A DNA stretch of 32,264 nucleotides. Source: a virus. Below are positions 1-6,085 of the stretch, piece by piece. A program made the position numbers and the translations under genes. Location: IMG/VR virus record IMGVR_UViG_3300050821_006384, positions 1 through 32,264 of that record; one strand, 5' to 3'. The notes under the pieces were generated by a model. The model was not told where the DNA came from. It saw only the letters and a program-made list of their open reading frames with translations, and did no database searches. Positions within the stretch are counted from its first letter, which is position 1, and the number at the start of each line of letters is the position of its first letter.

Positions 1-324
1 GAAGGACCGGATTTGATCGAAGCTATCCGTGAATCTGGGGGCACCGGGCACACGGAAGCACCACAGCAAAGAGAGCACGACGCCAAGATCAGGCGGGAAG
101 CGCAAGAAGAGTACGCCGAGAAGCACGCCGAAGCTCACAGGCAGCAAATCCTTCTGCTGATGGGCGACAAGGACAAGCTCAAGGAGAAATTGCATGTGGC
201 TAGGCGGGAAGCGTATCTGCGATGCGCCCACGAGGCAGCACTGAATCTCTACAACTGTTGCGACGAGCCTTCAGCGGAAATATTGCGAGAGAAGTTCGAC
301 AAGTGGGCCAACGAGGATAAGTGA
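1..324 (+). CDS. Hypothetical protein, 5'-truncated by window edge
   Basis: The frame is open from the first base of the window, so the true start probably lies upstream; a TTG at 13 is the first possible start inside. About 107 residues are visible. They are highly charged and rich in Glu, Lys, Arg and Ala, as expected of a continuous helix or coiled coil over most of the length. There is a Cys pair (NCCDE) near the C-terminus. The stop overlaps the GTG start of the next gene by four bases (GTGA, 321-324), so it belongs to the coupled array that follows. I do not recognise a family. Confidence 0.65.
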   Translation, partial: EGPDLIEAIRESGGTGHTEAPQQREHDAKIRREAQEEYAEKHAEAHRQQILLLMGDKDKLKEKLHVARREAYLRCAHEAALNLYNCCDEPSAEILREKFDKWANEDK

Positions 325-617
325 GCTTCAAGGTCGTCGGTAATGTCCTGGAAATGGACGGCATTGTGCGTGATGCTGAAATCTGTTCTGGCGCACCGCG
401 CGTGGCAGGATGCAGCATCCCTGTGGGAGTCCTGGCTGGGCGCTTTTGGGCCGGCGAATCAGTGAAGGAAATTTCCAAAGATTACGCTGTTACGGTATCT
501 CAGGTAGAGACGGCGATTCGCTTTGAGTTGATCCGCAGCGGCAAAAGGCTGAGTTGGAAAAGCCAGTATGCAATGAGGGCCGCGCCCAAGCCCGAAGCAG
601 ACGGAGGGGGAAAGTGA
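321..617 (+). CDS. DUF433-family protein
   Basis: This 98-residue protein starts at GTG 321, overlapping the previous stop. Residues about 18-72 match the DUF433 pattern: a D-x-E-I-C-x-G-x-P-R segment, then G-x-x-I-P-V-x-V-L-A-G, then W-A-G-E-S-V-x-E-I and D-Y-x-V-T. This is a small winged/HTH-like fold found in antitoxin-type proteins and in many phages. It is probably a DNA-binding or antitoxin-like protein, but no partner toxin is seen next to it. The end of the gene carries a 16-nt stretch (580-595) that recurs near the end of the next gene (996-1011), so both proteins end with an APKPE-type tail. Confidence 0.75.
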   Translation: MSFKVVGNVLEMDGIVRDAEICSGAPRVAGCSIPVGVLAGRFWAGESVKEISKDYAVTVSQVETAIRFELIRSGKRLSWKSQYAMRAAPKPEADGGGK

Positions 618-1024
618 GCGAGCTAATTTATCCGGTTCTTTCACTGTGGCAACCCTGGGCTTCTCTGATGGCCGATAATCGCAAGCCCATTGAAACGAGG
701 CACTGGCCTGCACCTGCTTGGCTGATCGGCCAGGAGTTCGCCATCCACGCCGCCATGCGCATAGACGCCAACGCCTGTATTTACTTCGGTTACGACCCGC
801 TGACCATTCCGCGCGGCTGTATCCTCTCGATTCACAAGCTTACTAAGTGCGAAAAGTTCACAGAGAGAAGCCGCGACGAGATTGGCGATGAGTATGGGGA
901 CTTTGAGATGGGCCGTTACGGTTGGTTTGCGCCCCTTCTGCGGAAGCTTAACCCGCCCATTGCGGCAAAGGGGCATCAGGGAATCTGGAAATGGCCCGCG
1001 CCCAAGCCCGAGGGAAAGGAGTAG
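614..1024 (+). CDS. ASCH-domain protein
   Basis: The 136-residue product starts at GTG 614 inside a GTGA overlap, with a purine-rich GGAGGGGG ribosome-binding site at 603-610. The N-terminal LSLWQPWASLM, followed by ETRHWPAP and AIHAA, is the signature of the ASCH domain, a PUA-like beta barrel that binds RNA or nucleosides. The C-terminal part (GRYGWFAPLL ... PPIAAKGHQGIWKW) also fits the family, including the final Gly-x-Trp-x-Trp element. ASCH proteins are common in phages and are suspected to act on RNA or modified nucleosides; the exact substrate here is unknown. Its last residues, GKE, are encoded by the repeated junction cassette. Confidence 0.85.
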   Translation: MSELIYPVLSLWQPWASLMADNRKPIETRHWPAPAWLIGQEFAIHAAMRIDANACIYFGYDPLTIPRGCILSIHKLTKCEKFTERSRDEIGDEYGDFEMGRYGWFAPLLRKLNPPIAAKGHQGIWKWPAPKPEGKE

Positions 1025-1028
1025 AGCG
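1012..1028 (+). repeat. Junction cassette copy 1 (17 nt)
   Basis: GGGAAAGGAGTAGAGCG. It encodes the last residues (GKE), the stop codon of the ASCH gene and the Shine-Dalgarno AAAGGAG for the next gene in one unit. Identical copies occur at 1267, 1593 and 1786. Confidence 0.9.
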
Positions 1029-1030
1029 TG

Positions 1031-1279
1031 ATGTGCTTCGAGTGCGCGATCAATGAAGGCGATAAGCGGGCGGAGAGGCATGGAGGCACGTTTGCTAAGT
1101 ACCTGCGAGATATTCTTGCCGAACATCCGGAGTGGAACACGAAACCCAATGTGGCGGCACTATGTAAGGAGGCCCTCCGCGAACGCGGCGCGATTATCCG
1201 TAAGGCGTTGGGAGTAAAGACCAACGAAGAAGCGCTGGCCATTATCGACGAGATGCAGAAAAAGGCGGGAAAGGAGTAG
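1031..1279 (+). CDS. Hypothetical protein
   Basis: The product is 82 residues from ATG 1031. A GTG three bases earlier is also possible, but the ATG has the same 8-9 base spacing from AAAGGAG as the downstream copies of this junction. The N-terminus has a C-x-x-C pair (MCFECA). The rest is helical and basic-acidic (AEHPEWNTKP ... LCKEALRERGAIIRKALG). I do not recognise a family. It ends in AGKE, the C-terminal tail shared with its neighbours because the repeated 17-nt cassette encodes it. Confidence 0.65.
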   Translation: MCFECAINEGDKRAERHGGTFAKYLRDILAEHPEWNTKPNVAALCKEALRERGAIIRKALGVKTNEEALAIIDEMQKKAGKE

Positions 1280-1283
1280 AGCG
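1267..1283 (+). repeat. Junction cassette copy 2 (part of a 29-nt repeat)
   Basis: This is the second identical copy of the 17-nt gene-junction sequence. The identity with copy 3 extends to 29 nt (1266-1294 versus 1592-1620) and includes the start codon and first codons (MAE) of the next gene. Confidence 0.9.
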
Positions 1284-1284
1284 A

Positions 1285-1605
1285 ATGGCTGAACCTAAGA
1301 GCTTCCCGGCGCTGACCTTCGCGCTAGATTGTGCCAGAAGTCATCCATTGTGGACTGGCGAGGACGATGCGCAAGCCCTCGCAGAGCTTGAGAAGGCAAG
1401 GGAGCTACAGAAGCATTTGCGTTGGGCGATGTATGCCCTCAATGAGCGGGCCGTATTCTCTGATGAGGACGCTGAGAAGATTTGCTGCCAGTTCTGTCCC
1501 ATGCAAGCGGACGAACTCGGGCCAAATGATTACTTCCCTCACAGTGAAGAGTGCCAATTTTGGTTGGCAGCTAAGGCCGCTGGAATAGCGCCGGGAAAGG
1601 AGTAG
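1285..1605 (+). CDS. Hypothetical Cys-rich small protein
   Basis: The product is 106 residues with ATG at 1285, eight bases after AAAGGAG. The N-terminal half is helical (ALAELEKARELQKHLRWAM). The C-terminal half has ICCQFC, then HSEEC about 20 residues later, a plausible C-x-x-C ... H-x3-C zinc site. I do not recognise a family. It begins MAEPKS, echoing MAERKP of the next gene, because both starts lie in a copied junction; the two proteins are otherwise unrelated. It ends in APGKE from the same cassette. Confidence 0.65.
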   Translation: MAEPKSFPALTFALDCARSHPLWTGEDDAQALAELEKARELQKHLRWAMYALNERAVFSDEDAEKICCQFCPMQADELGPNDYFPHSEECQFWLAAKAAGIAPGKE

Positions 1606-1609
1606 AGCG
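1593..1609 (+). repeat. Junction cassette copy 3 (part of a 29-nt repeat)
   Basis: This is the third identical copy. With its flanks (1592-1620) it matches copy 2 over 29 consecutive bases. It spans the stop of the upstream gene and the Shine-Dalgarno of the downstream gene, and its extension covers the start codon. Confidence 0.9.
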
Positions 1610-1610
1610 A

Positions 1611-1808
1611 ATGGCTGAACGTAAGCCGGATATTTTCAGGACCATTAGCCTGGAGCGGCTGTGGGCGATTCTGGACGATGAGTACCTCTACTCGCTTTTA
1701 CCTGGTGATGGGCAGGATGATTATATTCTCTCTTGGCTAAAGCAGAGAATCGTGGAAGAGGCAAAGCGTGAAGCCCTACCCAGCCGGGAAAGGAGTAGAG
1801 CGAAGTGA
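1611..1808 (+). CDS. Hypothetical small acidic protein
   Basis: The product is 65 residues from ATG 1611, after the AAAGGAG in the repeated junction. The protein (ISLERLWAILDDEYLYSLL ... YILSWLKQRIVEEAKRE) looks all-helical and acidic. No family is recognised. The fourth copy of the junction cassette lies inside its 3' end, but in a different frame: it is read through as SRERSRAK rather than terminating at the cassette's TAG. The gene stops 5' of, and overlapping, the GTG of the next gene (GTGA, 1805-1808). This suggests the cassette was pasted in without respect for frame. Confidence 0.6.
   Translation: MAERKPDIFRTISLERLWAILDDEYLYSLLPGDGQDDYILSWLKQRIVEEAKREALPSRERSRAK
1786..1802 (+). repeat. 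Junction cassette copy 4, out of frame with host gene
   Basis: This is the fourth identical copy of the 17-nt sequence. Here its TAG is not used as a stop by the upstream gene, but its AAAGGAG still serves the GTG start at 1805. The start context that follows (AAGTGAGCGAGCT) repeats the one at 613. Confidence 0.9.
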
Positions 1809-2032
1809 GCGAGCTTGAAGCGCAGATTAAAGTATTTGAAAGCATGTATGGTCAACGGTTCTACACCCAGCGCGAACTCGACCTCGCGGTGCTGGAGGCG
1901 AGGGAGAAGGAAGCGATATACATTCTCGACTCAATCCAAACTGCTCGGAGGTCCAGCACGGTGCGACTAATTATTGGTGCACGGCTGGCCGATCTGCAGA
2001 AGCTGAAGGCGGAGCGGGAGAAGGTAACATAA
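1805..2032 (+). CDS. Hypothetical coiled-coil protein
   Basis: The product is 75 residues starting at GTG 1805, four-base overlap with the previous stop. The composition is strongly helical (LEAQIKVFESMY ... ELDLAVLEAREKEAIYILDSIQ ... LADLQKLKAEREK), consistent with a coiled coil. No family is recognised. The last codons lie in an 8-nt direct repeat (GTAACATA at 2024 and 2037), so the gene end appears locally duplicated. It is the last gene of the first coupled array; about 130 non-coding bases follow. Confidence 0.6.
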   Translation: MSELEAQIKVFESMYGQRFYTQRELDLAVLEAREKEAIYILDSIQTARRSSTVRLIIGARLADLQKLKAEREKVT

Positions 2033-2125
2033 GAACGTAACATATGACAAATTATCAGGCCAGCCTAGAACGAAAAAGTTGACCGTTTGGGCACAGGATT
2101 TGCACAGTCAGGATCCGATTGAACC

Positions 2126-2154
2126 TTGACAGACTTTTAACGGAGGCATAGGTT
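2126..2154 (+). promoter_or_regulatory. Weak sigma70-like promoter candidate
   Basis: A perfect -35 TTGACA at 2126-2131 is followed, 17 bases later, by TAGGTT, which matches only three of six -10 positions. Transcription from it would start within a few bases of the ATG at 2163, so it would give an almost leaderless message. The GGAGG at 2142-2146 would then not be transcribed. Treat this as a candidate only. Confidence 0.25.
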
Positions 2155-2162
2155 TCCACGCC

Positions 2163-2306
2163 ATGCGAACTATTACCATTTCCACAAAAGTCACCAAAGA
2201 GCAGAACCAAGCCCTTTTGCGCATCGCAGCCCAGAAGGAATGGTCTCTCTCTAAAACCGCCAACAAGGCGATCGAAGTTTTCATCAAGCAAGAGAAAGCA
2301 GCCTGA
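2163..2306 (+). CDS. Small ribbon-helix-helix (CopG/Arc-like) protein
   Basis: This is a 47-residue protein from ATG 2163. The N-terminal beta strand RTITISTKVT is followed by helix A (KEQNQALLRIAAQKE) and helix B beginning with WSLSKTANKAIEVFIKQ. That is the arrangement of a minimal ribbon-helix-helix repressor, which works as a dimer inserting the strand pair into the DNA major groove. The length is close to that of Arc or CopG. It is preceded by one of the few real intergenic gaps in this region (2033-2162), so it may autoregulate there. GGAGG at 2142 is rather distant (about 16 bases) for a ribosome-binding site. Confidence 0.7.
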   Translation: MRTITISTKVTKEQNQALLRIAAQKEWSLSKTANKAIEVFIKQEKAA

Positions 2307-2310
2307 TCCC

Positions 2311-2505
2311 ATGCGAACCGAGCCCAGAGACGAAGCCGTACTAGAACGCAAAAATATATATATGATGGGCGCGTCCAATTCTGGACTCCTCGGCTTTTTC
2401 CTCTCACGTTCCTGGCATGACAAAGCGCTGATCCTAGCCTGCGGTGTTCCGGCTTACTTCTTCCTGCATGTGTTCGTAGTGGTGTGCTTCGGGGTGGCGT
2501 GGTGA
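2311..2505 (+). CDS. Small membrane protein
   Basis: This is a 64-residue protein with ATG at 2311, four bases after the preceding stop. An internal ATG at 2362 would give a 47-residue form. Residues about 38-63 form a hydrophobic segment (ALILACGVPAYFFLHVFVVVCFGVAW), long enough for one transmembrane helix running to the C-terminus. The N-terminal part is polar and charged. No family is recognised; a single-pass inner-membrane protein is the most that can be said. Confidence 0.5.
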   Translation: MRTEPRDEAVLERKNIYMMGASNSGLLGFFLSRSWHDKALILACGVPAYFFLHVFVVVCFGVAW

Positions 2506-2588
2506 GCGTCTCCCATATTATCTTGCCGTCACGTATCTCTATTGGTACTGTCCCCTACCCTAATCTACCGCGAGGGGGCTTGCACGAT

Positions 2589-2825
2589 ATGTCTAACCAC
2601 TTCACACCCAACCGTGAAGATGTCGATCTGATGCACTACATGCGCGATCACTCTTCGTCACTCGACCGCGACAACCTGCTCCTGCAATGGATGGGGCGCC
2701 TGAGCGACAGCCGCAAAAAGGCCGAGGACGCGCTCGAAGAGTACGGCCGCGCCTGCGGAGTCGTGTATGCGATGCAGCTCATAAGAGCTTACGGCCCTCT
2801 GGCAATGGGAAAGGCGAAGCGATGA
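2589..2825 (+). CDS. Hypothetical small helical protein
   Basis: The product is 78 residues from ATG 2589, with GAGGGGG about 12 bases upstream. A GTG at 2502 overlapping the previous stop would add 29 residues. That extension (SVSHIILPSRISIGTV...) does not look like coding sequence, so I prefer the ATG. The protein is helical and amphipathic (LMHYMRDHSSSLDRDNLLLQ ... KKAEDALEEYGRACGVVYAMQ). The stop overlaps the next ATG (ATGA). No family is recognised. Confidence 0.6.
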   Translation: MSNHFTPNREDVDLMHYMRDHSSSLDRDNLLLQWMGRLSDSRKKAEDALEEYGRACGVVYAMQLIRAYGPLAMGKAKR

Positions 2826-3148
2826 GCGCCCTTTTGGGTCTAAGACCATTGTTTCTGGTAAAACCTGGAAGTGTCAGCAAGAAGGATATTCGCAGAGTTG
2901 AGAAGCTCTGCGGAATCTGCATGGTCGAGTGCTCCGATCCGGACGCAGCGCGATATAGCGAACCACCATTGGGAGCCGATCTGAACGAGCAAGCTAGGGC
3001 CGCTCTTTCGCTGATGCGCAGAGTAATGTCTATGCCTGGGAATTTTTCAAAAGCTGATTTGATGCAATGGTTCATCAATGAACTCATCACTTGGAAGACT
3101 CCAGAAAAGGTCCCGCCGGTTCCGCAGGGAAAGAGGGCGACGGCATGA
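2822..3148 (+). CDS. Hypothetical protein
   Basis: The product is 108 residues, ATG 2822 in an ATGA overlap. The middle contains LCGICMVEC (Cys at about 30, 33 and 37), a possible metal site. It is followed by an acidic stretch and helices (LNEQARAALSLMRRVMSM ... ADLMQWFINELITW). No family is recognised. The gene is coupled on both sides by four-base overlaps, so it belongs to the 2589-3512 unit. Confidence 0.6.
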   Translation: MSALLGLRPLFLVKPGSVSKKDIRRVEKLCGICMVECSDPDAARYSEPPLGADLNEQARAALSLMRRVMSMPGNFSKADLMQWFINELITWKTPEKVPPVPQGKRATA

Positions 3149-3324
3149 CCCGCAAGCCCCATCTGCCGCCCCCAGGCGTTCACGCGCTGACTCTTTGCGT
3201 GTGCGGGCACCCGCGGCGACAGCATCACAGCGGCGGCGATTGCTGCTTCTGGATGGATGGCGAGAAACCGAGCTTTTGCAAGTGCAAAGCTTTTCAGTTG
3301 CCGGAAGCGAAGAGGAAGGCATGA
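3145..3324 (+). CDS. Cys/His-rich mini zinc-binding protein
   Basis: The product is 59 residues, ATG 3145 in an ATGA overlap. It has the compact pattern C-x-C-G-H-x5-H-H ... CC ... C-x-C-x-x-F, that is CVCGH, then RQHHSGGDCC, then FCKCKAF. I recognise this layout from many small phage and actinobacterial proteins that are assumed to bind zinc; their function is not established. The gene is shorter than most size thresholds but is supported by motif and by tight coupling on both sides. Confidence 0.7.
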   Translation: MTRKPHLPPPGVHALTLCVCGHPRRQHHSGGDCCFWMDGEKPSFCKCKAFQLPEAKRKA

Positions 3325-3512
3325 AAGATTTACGAAGTCCCTTGGCGAAAGCTCGGGACGATTTCTTTGAGACCGAGCAGGGCAAGCGGCTAATAGAGCA
3401 GCCAGGCGCGTTCGGGCGATACCTCCACAATCGCCTTGAGGCTGCGTTCATCGCGGGATGGACTGCCGCCGATGAACACCTCTCATATCCAGAAATCAAA
3501 AAAGGAGCCTAA
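3321..3512 (+). CDS. Hypothetical small protein
   Basis: The product is 63 residues, ATG 3321 in an ATGA overlap with the preceding mini zinc protein. The sequence (SPLAKARDDFFETEQGKRLI ... YLHNRLEAAFIAGWTAADEH) is helical. The end, FIAGWTAADEHL, resembles the short C-terminal motif of many small phage proteins of unknown role. No enzymatic motif is visible. Confidence 0.6.
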   Translation: MKDLRSPLAKARDDFFETEQGKRLIEQPGAFGRYLHNRLEAAFIAGWTAADEHLSYPEIKKGA

Positions 3513-3514
3513 CG

Positions 3515-3703
3515 ATGCGTCCCCGCGACTTGTTAGTGGCCTTAGAGGAAAGAATCACCCGCAACACCAATAGCACTTTGGTTTGGCAGAACAAGAATCT
3601 AACCCTCGCGCAGATTCGCAAGATCAGCGCCGAGATCGAGGACTTCCTCTACCTCTTGGAGTCGGAAGCGCTAGAGGCGGAGACGGGCGGAGTCACGGTA
3701 TGA
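3515..3703 (+). CDS. Hypothetical small helical protein
   Basis: The product is 62 residues, ATG 3515 preceded by a good AAAGGAG at 3501-3507 that overlaps the end of the upstream gene. The protein has a basic N-terminal helix (RDLLVALEERITRNT) and an acidic C-terminal helix (AEIEDFLYLLESEALEAE). No family is recognised. It overlaps the next gene by four bases. Confidence 0.6.
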   Translation: MRPRDLLVALEERITRNTNSTLVWQNKNLTLAQIRKISAEIEDFLYLLESEALEAETGGVTV

Positions 3704-3918
3704 ATCTTCCTAAGCCGCCTACTGAGGGCAGAGAATATGATTTTTGCGCCGCGGCCTACGAATCTCCCCGCGTGTCTGCCTACTACAGAGCGGAAACTTA
3801 TGTGATCTATACGAAGAGTGTTAGCGGTATCACATCTCTCGTCTACACCGGACCTGATTGGCAACGCGCATATGAGACAGGACGAGAGATAGCCAAAACT
3901 TTAAGGATGGGCGAATGA
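3700..3918 (+). CDS. Hypothetical protein
   Basis: The product is 72 residues, ATG 3700 overlapping the previous stop (ATGA). The core looks like a small beta-sheet protein (VSAYYRAETYVIYTKSVS ... TSLVYTG), followed by a helix (WQRAYETGREIAKTLRM). No family is recognised. It overlaps the following zinc-ribbon membrane gene by four bases, so all genes from 3515 to 4154 are probably one translational unit. Confidence 0.55.
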   Translation: MNLPKPPTEGREYDFCAAAYESPRVSAYYRAETYVIYTKSVSGITSLVYTGPDWQRAYETGREIAKTLRMGE

Positions 3919-4154
3919 ATCTCTACCTGTGCATGAATTGCAACTGCGTGGGACCGCTCAACCGCGCCTTACGCTGCTCGACCTGCGACTCGGATCAGGT
4001 TCTGCGCTGCGATCTGCCGGCCCGCGAATACTACGTCACGACCGAGGAAATCCTGCGAGAGGCGGAACGAGCCGAGCGGTTCTATAACGGCGTCGTGATC
4101 GGGACGATTGGAGCCTTCGCGGTATTGGCAACGATCTTGGGATTTAGGTGGTAA
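3915..4154 (+). CDS. Zinc-ribbon protein with C-terminal membrane helix
   Basis: The product is 79 residues, ATG 3915. The N-terminus has two C-x-x-C knuckles (CMNC at 6-9 and CSTC at about 22-25), giving a rubredoxin-like zinc ribbon. A charged linker (EEILREAERAERFYNG) leads to a hydrophobic helix (VVIGTIGAFAVLATILGF) at the very end. The topology predicts a cytoplasmic zinc ribbon tethered to the inner membrane. Its role is unknown. It is the last gene before a 400-base non-coding gap. Confidence 0.65.
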   Translation: MNLYLCMNCNCVGPLNRALRCSTCDSDQVLRCDLPAREYYVTTEEILREAERAERFYNGVVIGTIGAFAVLATILGFRW

Positions 4155-4372
4155 CGATCTTCGCGGCAATCTGAGCACGTAGAGGCGGCACGGGGCGCTT
4201 GCGACTGGCGCACGGACACCGTGACCGATTCGATGGGTTGTCGCGATGTGATTTTGGGTCGTACGTGAGTTTTCCCGGCAGCAGTCGTAAAGCACGCGAC
4301 GCTTGGACTCGCAAGGGCAACCTGCCGTCCAGGGTGCGACCCAAACAGTAGTACCCGGGATCTAGACCCGGA

Positions 4373-4423
4373 CACACAAACAGAAAATAACCGGCCGCGC
4401 AGCGGTGAATGCGGATTTGTGTG
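4373..4423 (+). repeat. Nested stem-loop
   Basis: CACACAAA (4373-4380) pairs perfectly with TTTGTGTG (4416-4423), and the enclosed segment itself contains CCGC-GCA-GCGG. A further GTGTGTTTG lies just downstream and could compete with the outer stem. No U-run follows, so it is not a standard terminator. Confidence 0.45.
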
Positions 4424-4485
4424 CGCGTGTGTTTGGCGGCGCAATGGCTTCTTAAAGCAGTACACCATAACTAGAGTTGGAAGAT

Positions 4486-4540
4486 GGTTTTGGTTGGTTG
4501 GCTTCAATTTCTAAAATTAAAGAGGTTGACCAACCAAACC
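4486..4540 (+). promoter_or_regulatory. Long inverted repeat upstream of gene 4557
   Basis: TTTGGTTGGT (4489-4498) pairs with ACCAACCAAA (4529-4538). The stem extends outwards as GG/CC with one bulged T, and inwards through wobble pairs, around an AT-rich loop. The right arm ends a few bases before the AGGGGAGGG ribosome-binding site (4545-4553). It could act as an operator or as an RNA element controlling the gene at 4557. Confidence 0.5.
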
Positions 4541-4556
4541 AAGAAGGGGAGGGACT

Positions 4557-5021
4557 ATGAAAGAAAAAAATGTCACCTTAGATCTATGGCATAAATTCAC
4601 ACCCGAAGAGCTGGACTCAACAGCGCAATTCCTGGCCTCTGAAACGATACGACATTCGGAGGTTGAGATTGAGAAGAAGACCATCACTGATGCTTTCAAA
4701 GAAAGATTGGCAGCGATAGAAGCAACGGTTTGGATGCTTTCGAGGCAGGTTCGCGAGCGCGGCATGACTCGTGCGGTTGAGTGTCTGGTCCATTTTCATA
4801 CGCCCGCCGTAGGTAAGAAGCAAATCATTCGCTTAGATACGGGAGAAATCTGCAAAGAAGAGGCCATGACTCCGATGGAGTGTCAGGTAAATCTATTCTC
4901 GACCGAGCCAATAGGCGAGCAGGTGATGAATCATATAGCCCAAAACGCGGAATCCATCGGTGAGCAATTGAGCACGAAAGATACAAAAGTGTCAGTGTCG
5001 GTTAAAAAGTCAGGAGCATAG
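4557..5021 (+). CDS. Hypothetical coiled-coil protein
   Basis: The product is 154 residues, ATG 4557 after a very strong AGGGGAGGG. Residues about 30-75 form a long charged helix (SEVEIEKKTITDAFKERLAA ...), likely a coiled coil. The middle has a beta-like stretch followed by DTGEICKEEAMTPMECQVNL, a short element that I associate with uncharacterised phage proteins. The Thr/Ser/Lys-rich C-terminus looks disordered. Its position directly after a structured leader suggests it heads a separately controlled operon (4557-5602). No function is known. Confidence 0.65.
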   Translation: MKEKNVTLDLWHKFTPEELDSTAQFLASETIRHSEVEIEKKTITDAFKERLAAIEATVWMLSRQVRERGMTRAVECLVHFHTPAVGKKQIIRLDTGEICKEEAMTPMECQVNLFSTEPIGEQVMNHIAQNAESIGEQLSTKDTKVSVSVKKSGA

Positions 5022-5033
5022 CTCGTAGAGGCA

Positions 5034-5375
5034 ATGAGCTTGCAATCCATCCTCGAAATCGTGCTCGAATCGTTGACTTCGGAAGAGCGGCGCGGCTTCG
5101 CGGTCGCCGAGGAAATCTACAAACTCCAAAAGTCCCCCACAGAGATCAGCCAGCTTCACGAAACGATGAAGCTGATCATCGGTGAATGCACCAAGCGCCA
5201 TCTCCGCTACGGCAAGGCGTTCCTGTTGCGCTTCAAGCAAATCGAGCGCGGCGAGTGGCCATCCAAGGCAATTCCCTTCCCCCGCAAACAGCCCGTCCCC
5301 AGCGATTACGGCGTGCGCGCCAATCCCGCAGCCATGGAGCGTTACTGGGCACGGCAAAGGAAGATCGGGGCATGA
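5034..5375 (+). CDS. Hypothetical protein
   Basis: The product is 113 residues, ATG 5034, with a modest AGAGG upstream. It is mainly helical (SILEIVLESLTSEERRGFAV ... EISQLHETMKLIIGECTKRH). The C-terminus is basic with aromatic residues (ERYWARQRKIGA). No family is recognised. The stop overlaps the ATG of the following gene (ATGA). Confidence 0.6.
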   Translation: MSLQSILEIVLESLTSEERRGFAVAEEIYKLQKSPTEISQLHETMKLIIGECTKRHLRYGKAFLLRFKQIERGEWPSKAIPFPRKQPVPSDYGVRANPAAMERYWARQRKIGA

Positions 5376-5602
5376 TCCCCCGCCTCCACAACCGCCTCCG
5401 CCCTCCCTCGCTGGGCGCAACCTTTGTGGCCCGGGAGTATGCCGAGCGCACGGTTGAGATGCTGGCGGCGTGCCCCGCGAAGATCGTCTCGGAAGTCGTA
5501 AAGGATGGGAAGTGGTGGCGGGTGATAATTCACTCAAACGAAGGCGTATATGAGGTTACGTCTCGCCCCTGTACGCCCTCTACCTTGACACCAAAGTTAT
5601 AA
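5372..5602 (+). CDS. Hypothetical small protein
   Basis: The product is 76 residues, ATG 5372 in an ATGA overlap. After a basic N-terminus the body (LAACPAKIVSEVVKDGKWWR ... VIIHSNEGVYEVTSR) looks like a small beta-rich domain. No family is recognised. The stop codon sits inside a perfect TATAAT (5598-5603), which may or may not be a functional -10 element for the next gene. Confidence 0.5.
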   Translation: MIPRLHNRLRPPSLGATFVAREYAERTVEMLAACPAKIVSEVVKDGKWWRVIIHSNEGVYEVTSRPCTPSTLTPKL

Positions 5603-5603
5603 T
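5585..5603 (+). promoter_or_regulatory. TATAAT -10-like element
   Basis: A consensus TATAAT lies at 5598-5603, 15 bases before the ATG at 5618. A TTGACA occurs at 5585-5590, but only seven bases away, not the usual 17. No good -35 is found at the right distance. It is recorded as a weak candidate for a promoter serving the 5618-6224 gene pair. Confidence 0.25.
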
Positions 5604-5617
5604 GCCCTGAATACCCT

Positions 5618-6085
5618 ATGACGACCGACTCCCAGCCCTCGCCAAGCCCCATGCCTGCCCATACCGAAGTCTCTACCGATGCGCAGTTTCGCATCGTGCA
5701 GGCCGCGATCCGCTTCTGCATGATCCATCCGGCGAGTGCGGGCGCGCCGCGGGAACTGGTCGACCTCTACCGGGCCGTGGACGACATTAAGGCGGAGTTA
5801 AGGTCCAGGCCCCCGTGCTCGGAACTTGAGCAGTTACGCTCGCTCGACGCACGCCTCGGCCAAGTGGCCGCATCCCTCACGGACGGAATCGCCCGGTGCC
5901 ATGCTATTTTGCAGGCTCCCAATACCGATTCTCTGACGCCTGTAGTAGAATCTCGGGCCAGGAGGGCCACCCCATATGGAAGGAATCGGAGTAACAGCAA
6001 CCTCAGCCCGCGGAGTGACGCAGCACGATCTCGACAACTGGTTCCAGTACCACACGCCGACCTCAGAGCAACTGCCGAAGTATGA
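5618..6085 (+). CDS. Hypothetical protein overlapping the Acb2-like gene
   Basis: The product is 155 residues from ATG 5618. The first ~115 residues look like a genuine helical protein (AQFRIVQAAIRFCMIHP ... LVDLYRAVDDIKAELRS ... DARLGQVAASLTDGIARCHA). The last ~36 residues are Arg/Ser-rich and lie within a 110-base overlap with the next gene in another frame, so they may be incidental. A frameshift that joins or truncates the frames cannot be excluded. No family is recognised. Its coupling to the next gene suggests a related, possibly counter-defence, role, but this is inference. Confidence 0.5.
   Translation: MTTDSQPSPSPMPAHTEVSTDAQFRIVQAAIRFCMIHPASAGAPRELVDLYRAVDDIKAELRSRPPCSELEQLRSLDARLGQVAASLTDGIARCHAILQAPNTDSLTPVVESRARRATPYGRNRSNSNLSPRSDAARSRQLVPVPHADLRATAEV

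Larger units (their letters stand above)
4155..4556 (+). other. Hairpin-rich non-coding gap
   Basis: This 402-base stretch has no convincing gene on either strand. It contains several short perfect hairpins. One is CACGG-ACA-CCGTG; one is GGGT-GCG-ACCC; and CCGC-GCA-GCGG is nested inside an 8-bp stem. A long inverted repeat at 4486-4540 stands directly in front of the next gene. It separates two coupled gene arrays. It may hold a terminator, promoter or small RNA; none can be assigned with certainty. Confidence 0.5.

Noticed and set aside
2044-2082. A 12-codon reading frame (MTNYQASLERKS) before the RHH gene
   Set aside because: There is no ribosome-binding site and nothing to support it as a leader peptide.
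4082-4507. A 141-codon minus-strand frame across the hairpin-rich gap
   Set aside because: It overlaps the zinc-ribbon gene and its product is basic and low in ordered structure, with no ribosome-binding site. I treat the gap as non-coding.
5010-5537. A 175-codon minus-strand frame
   Set aside because: It is fully antisense to the two coupled + strand genes at 5034-5602; the Gly/Pro/Arg composition is typical of a shadow frame.
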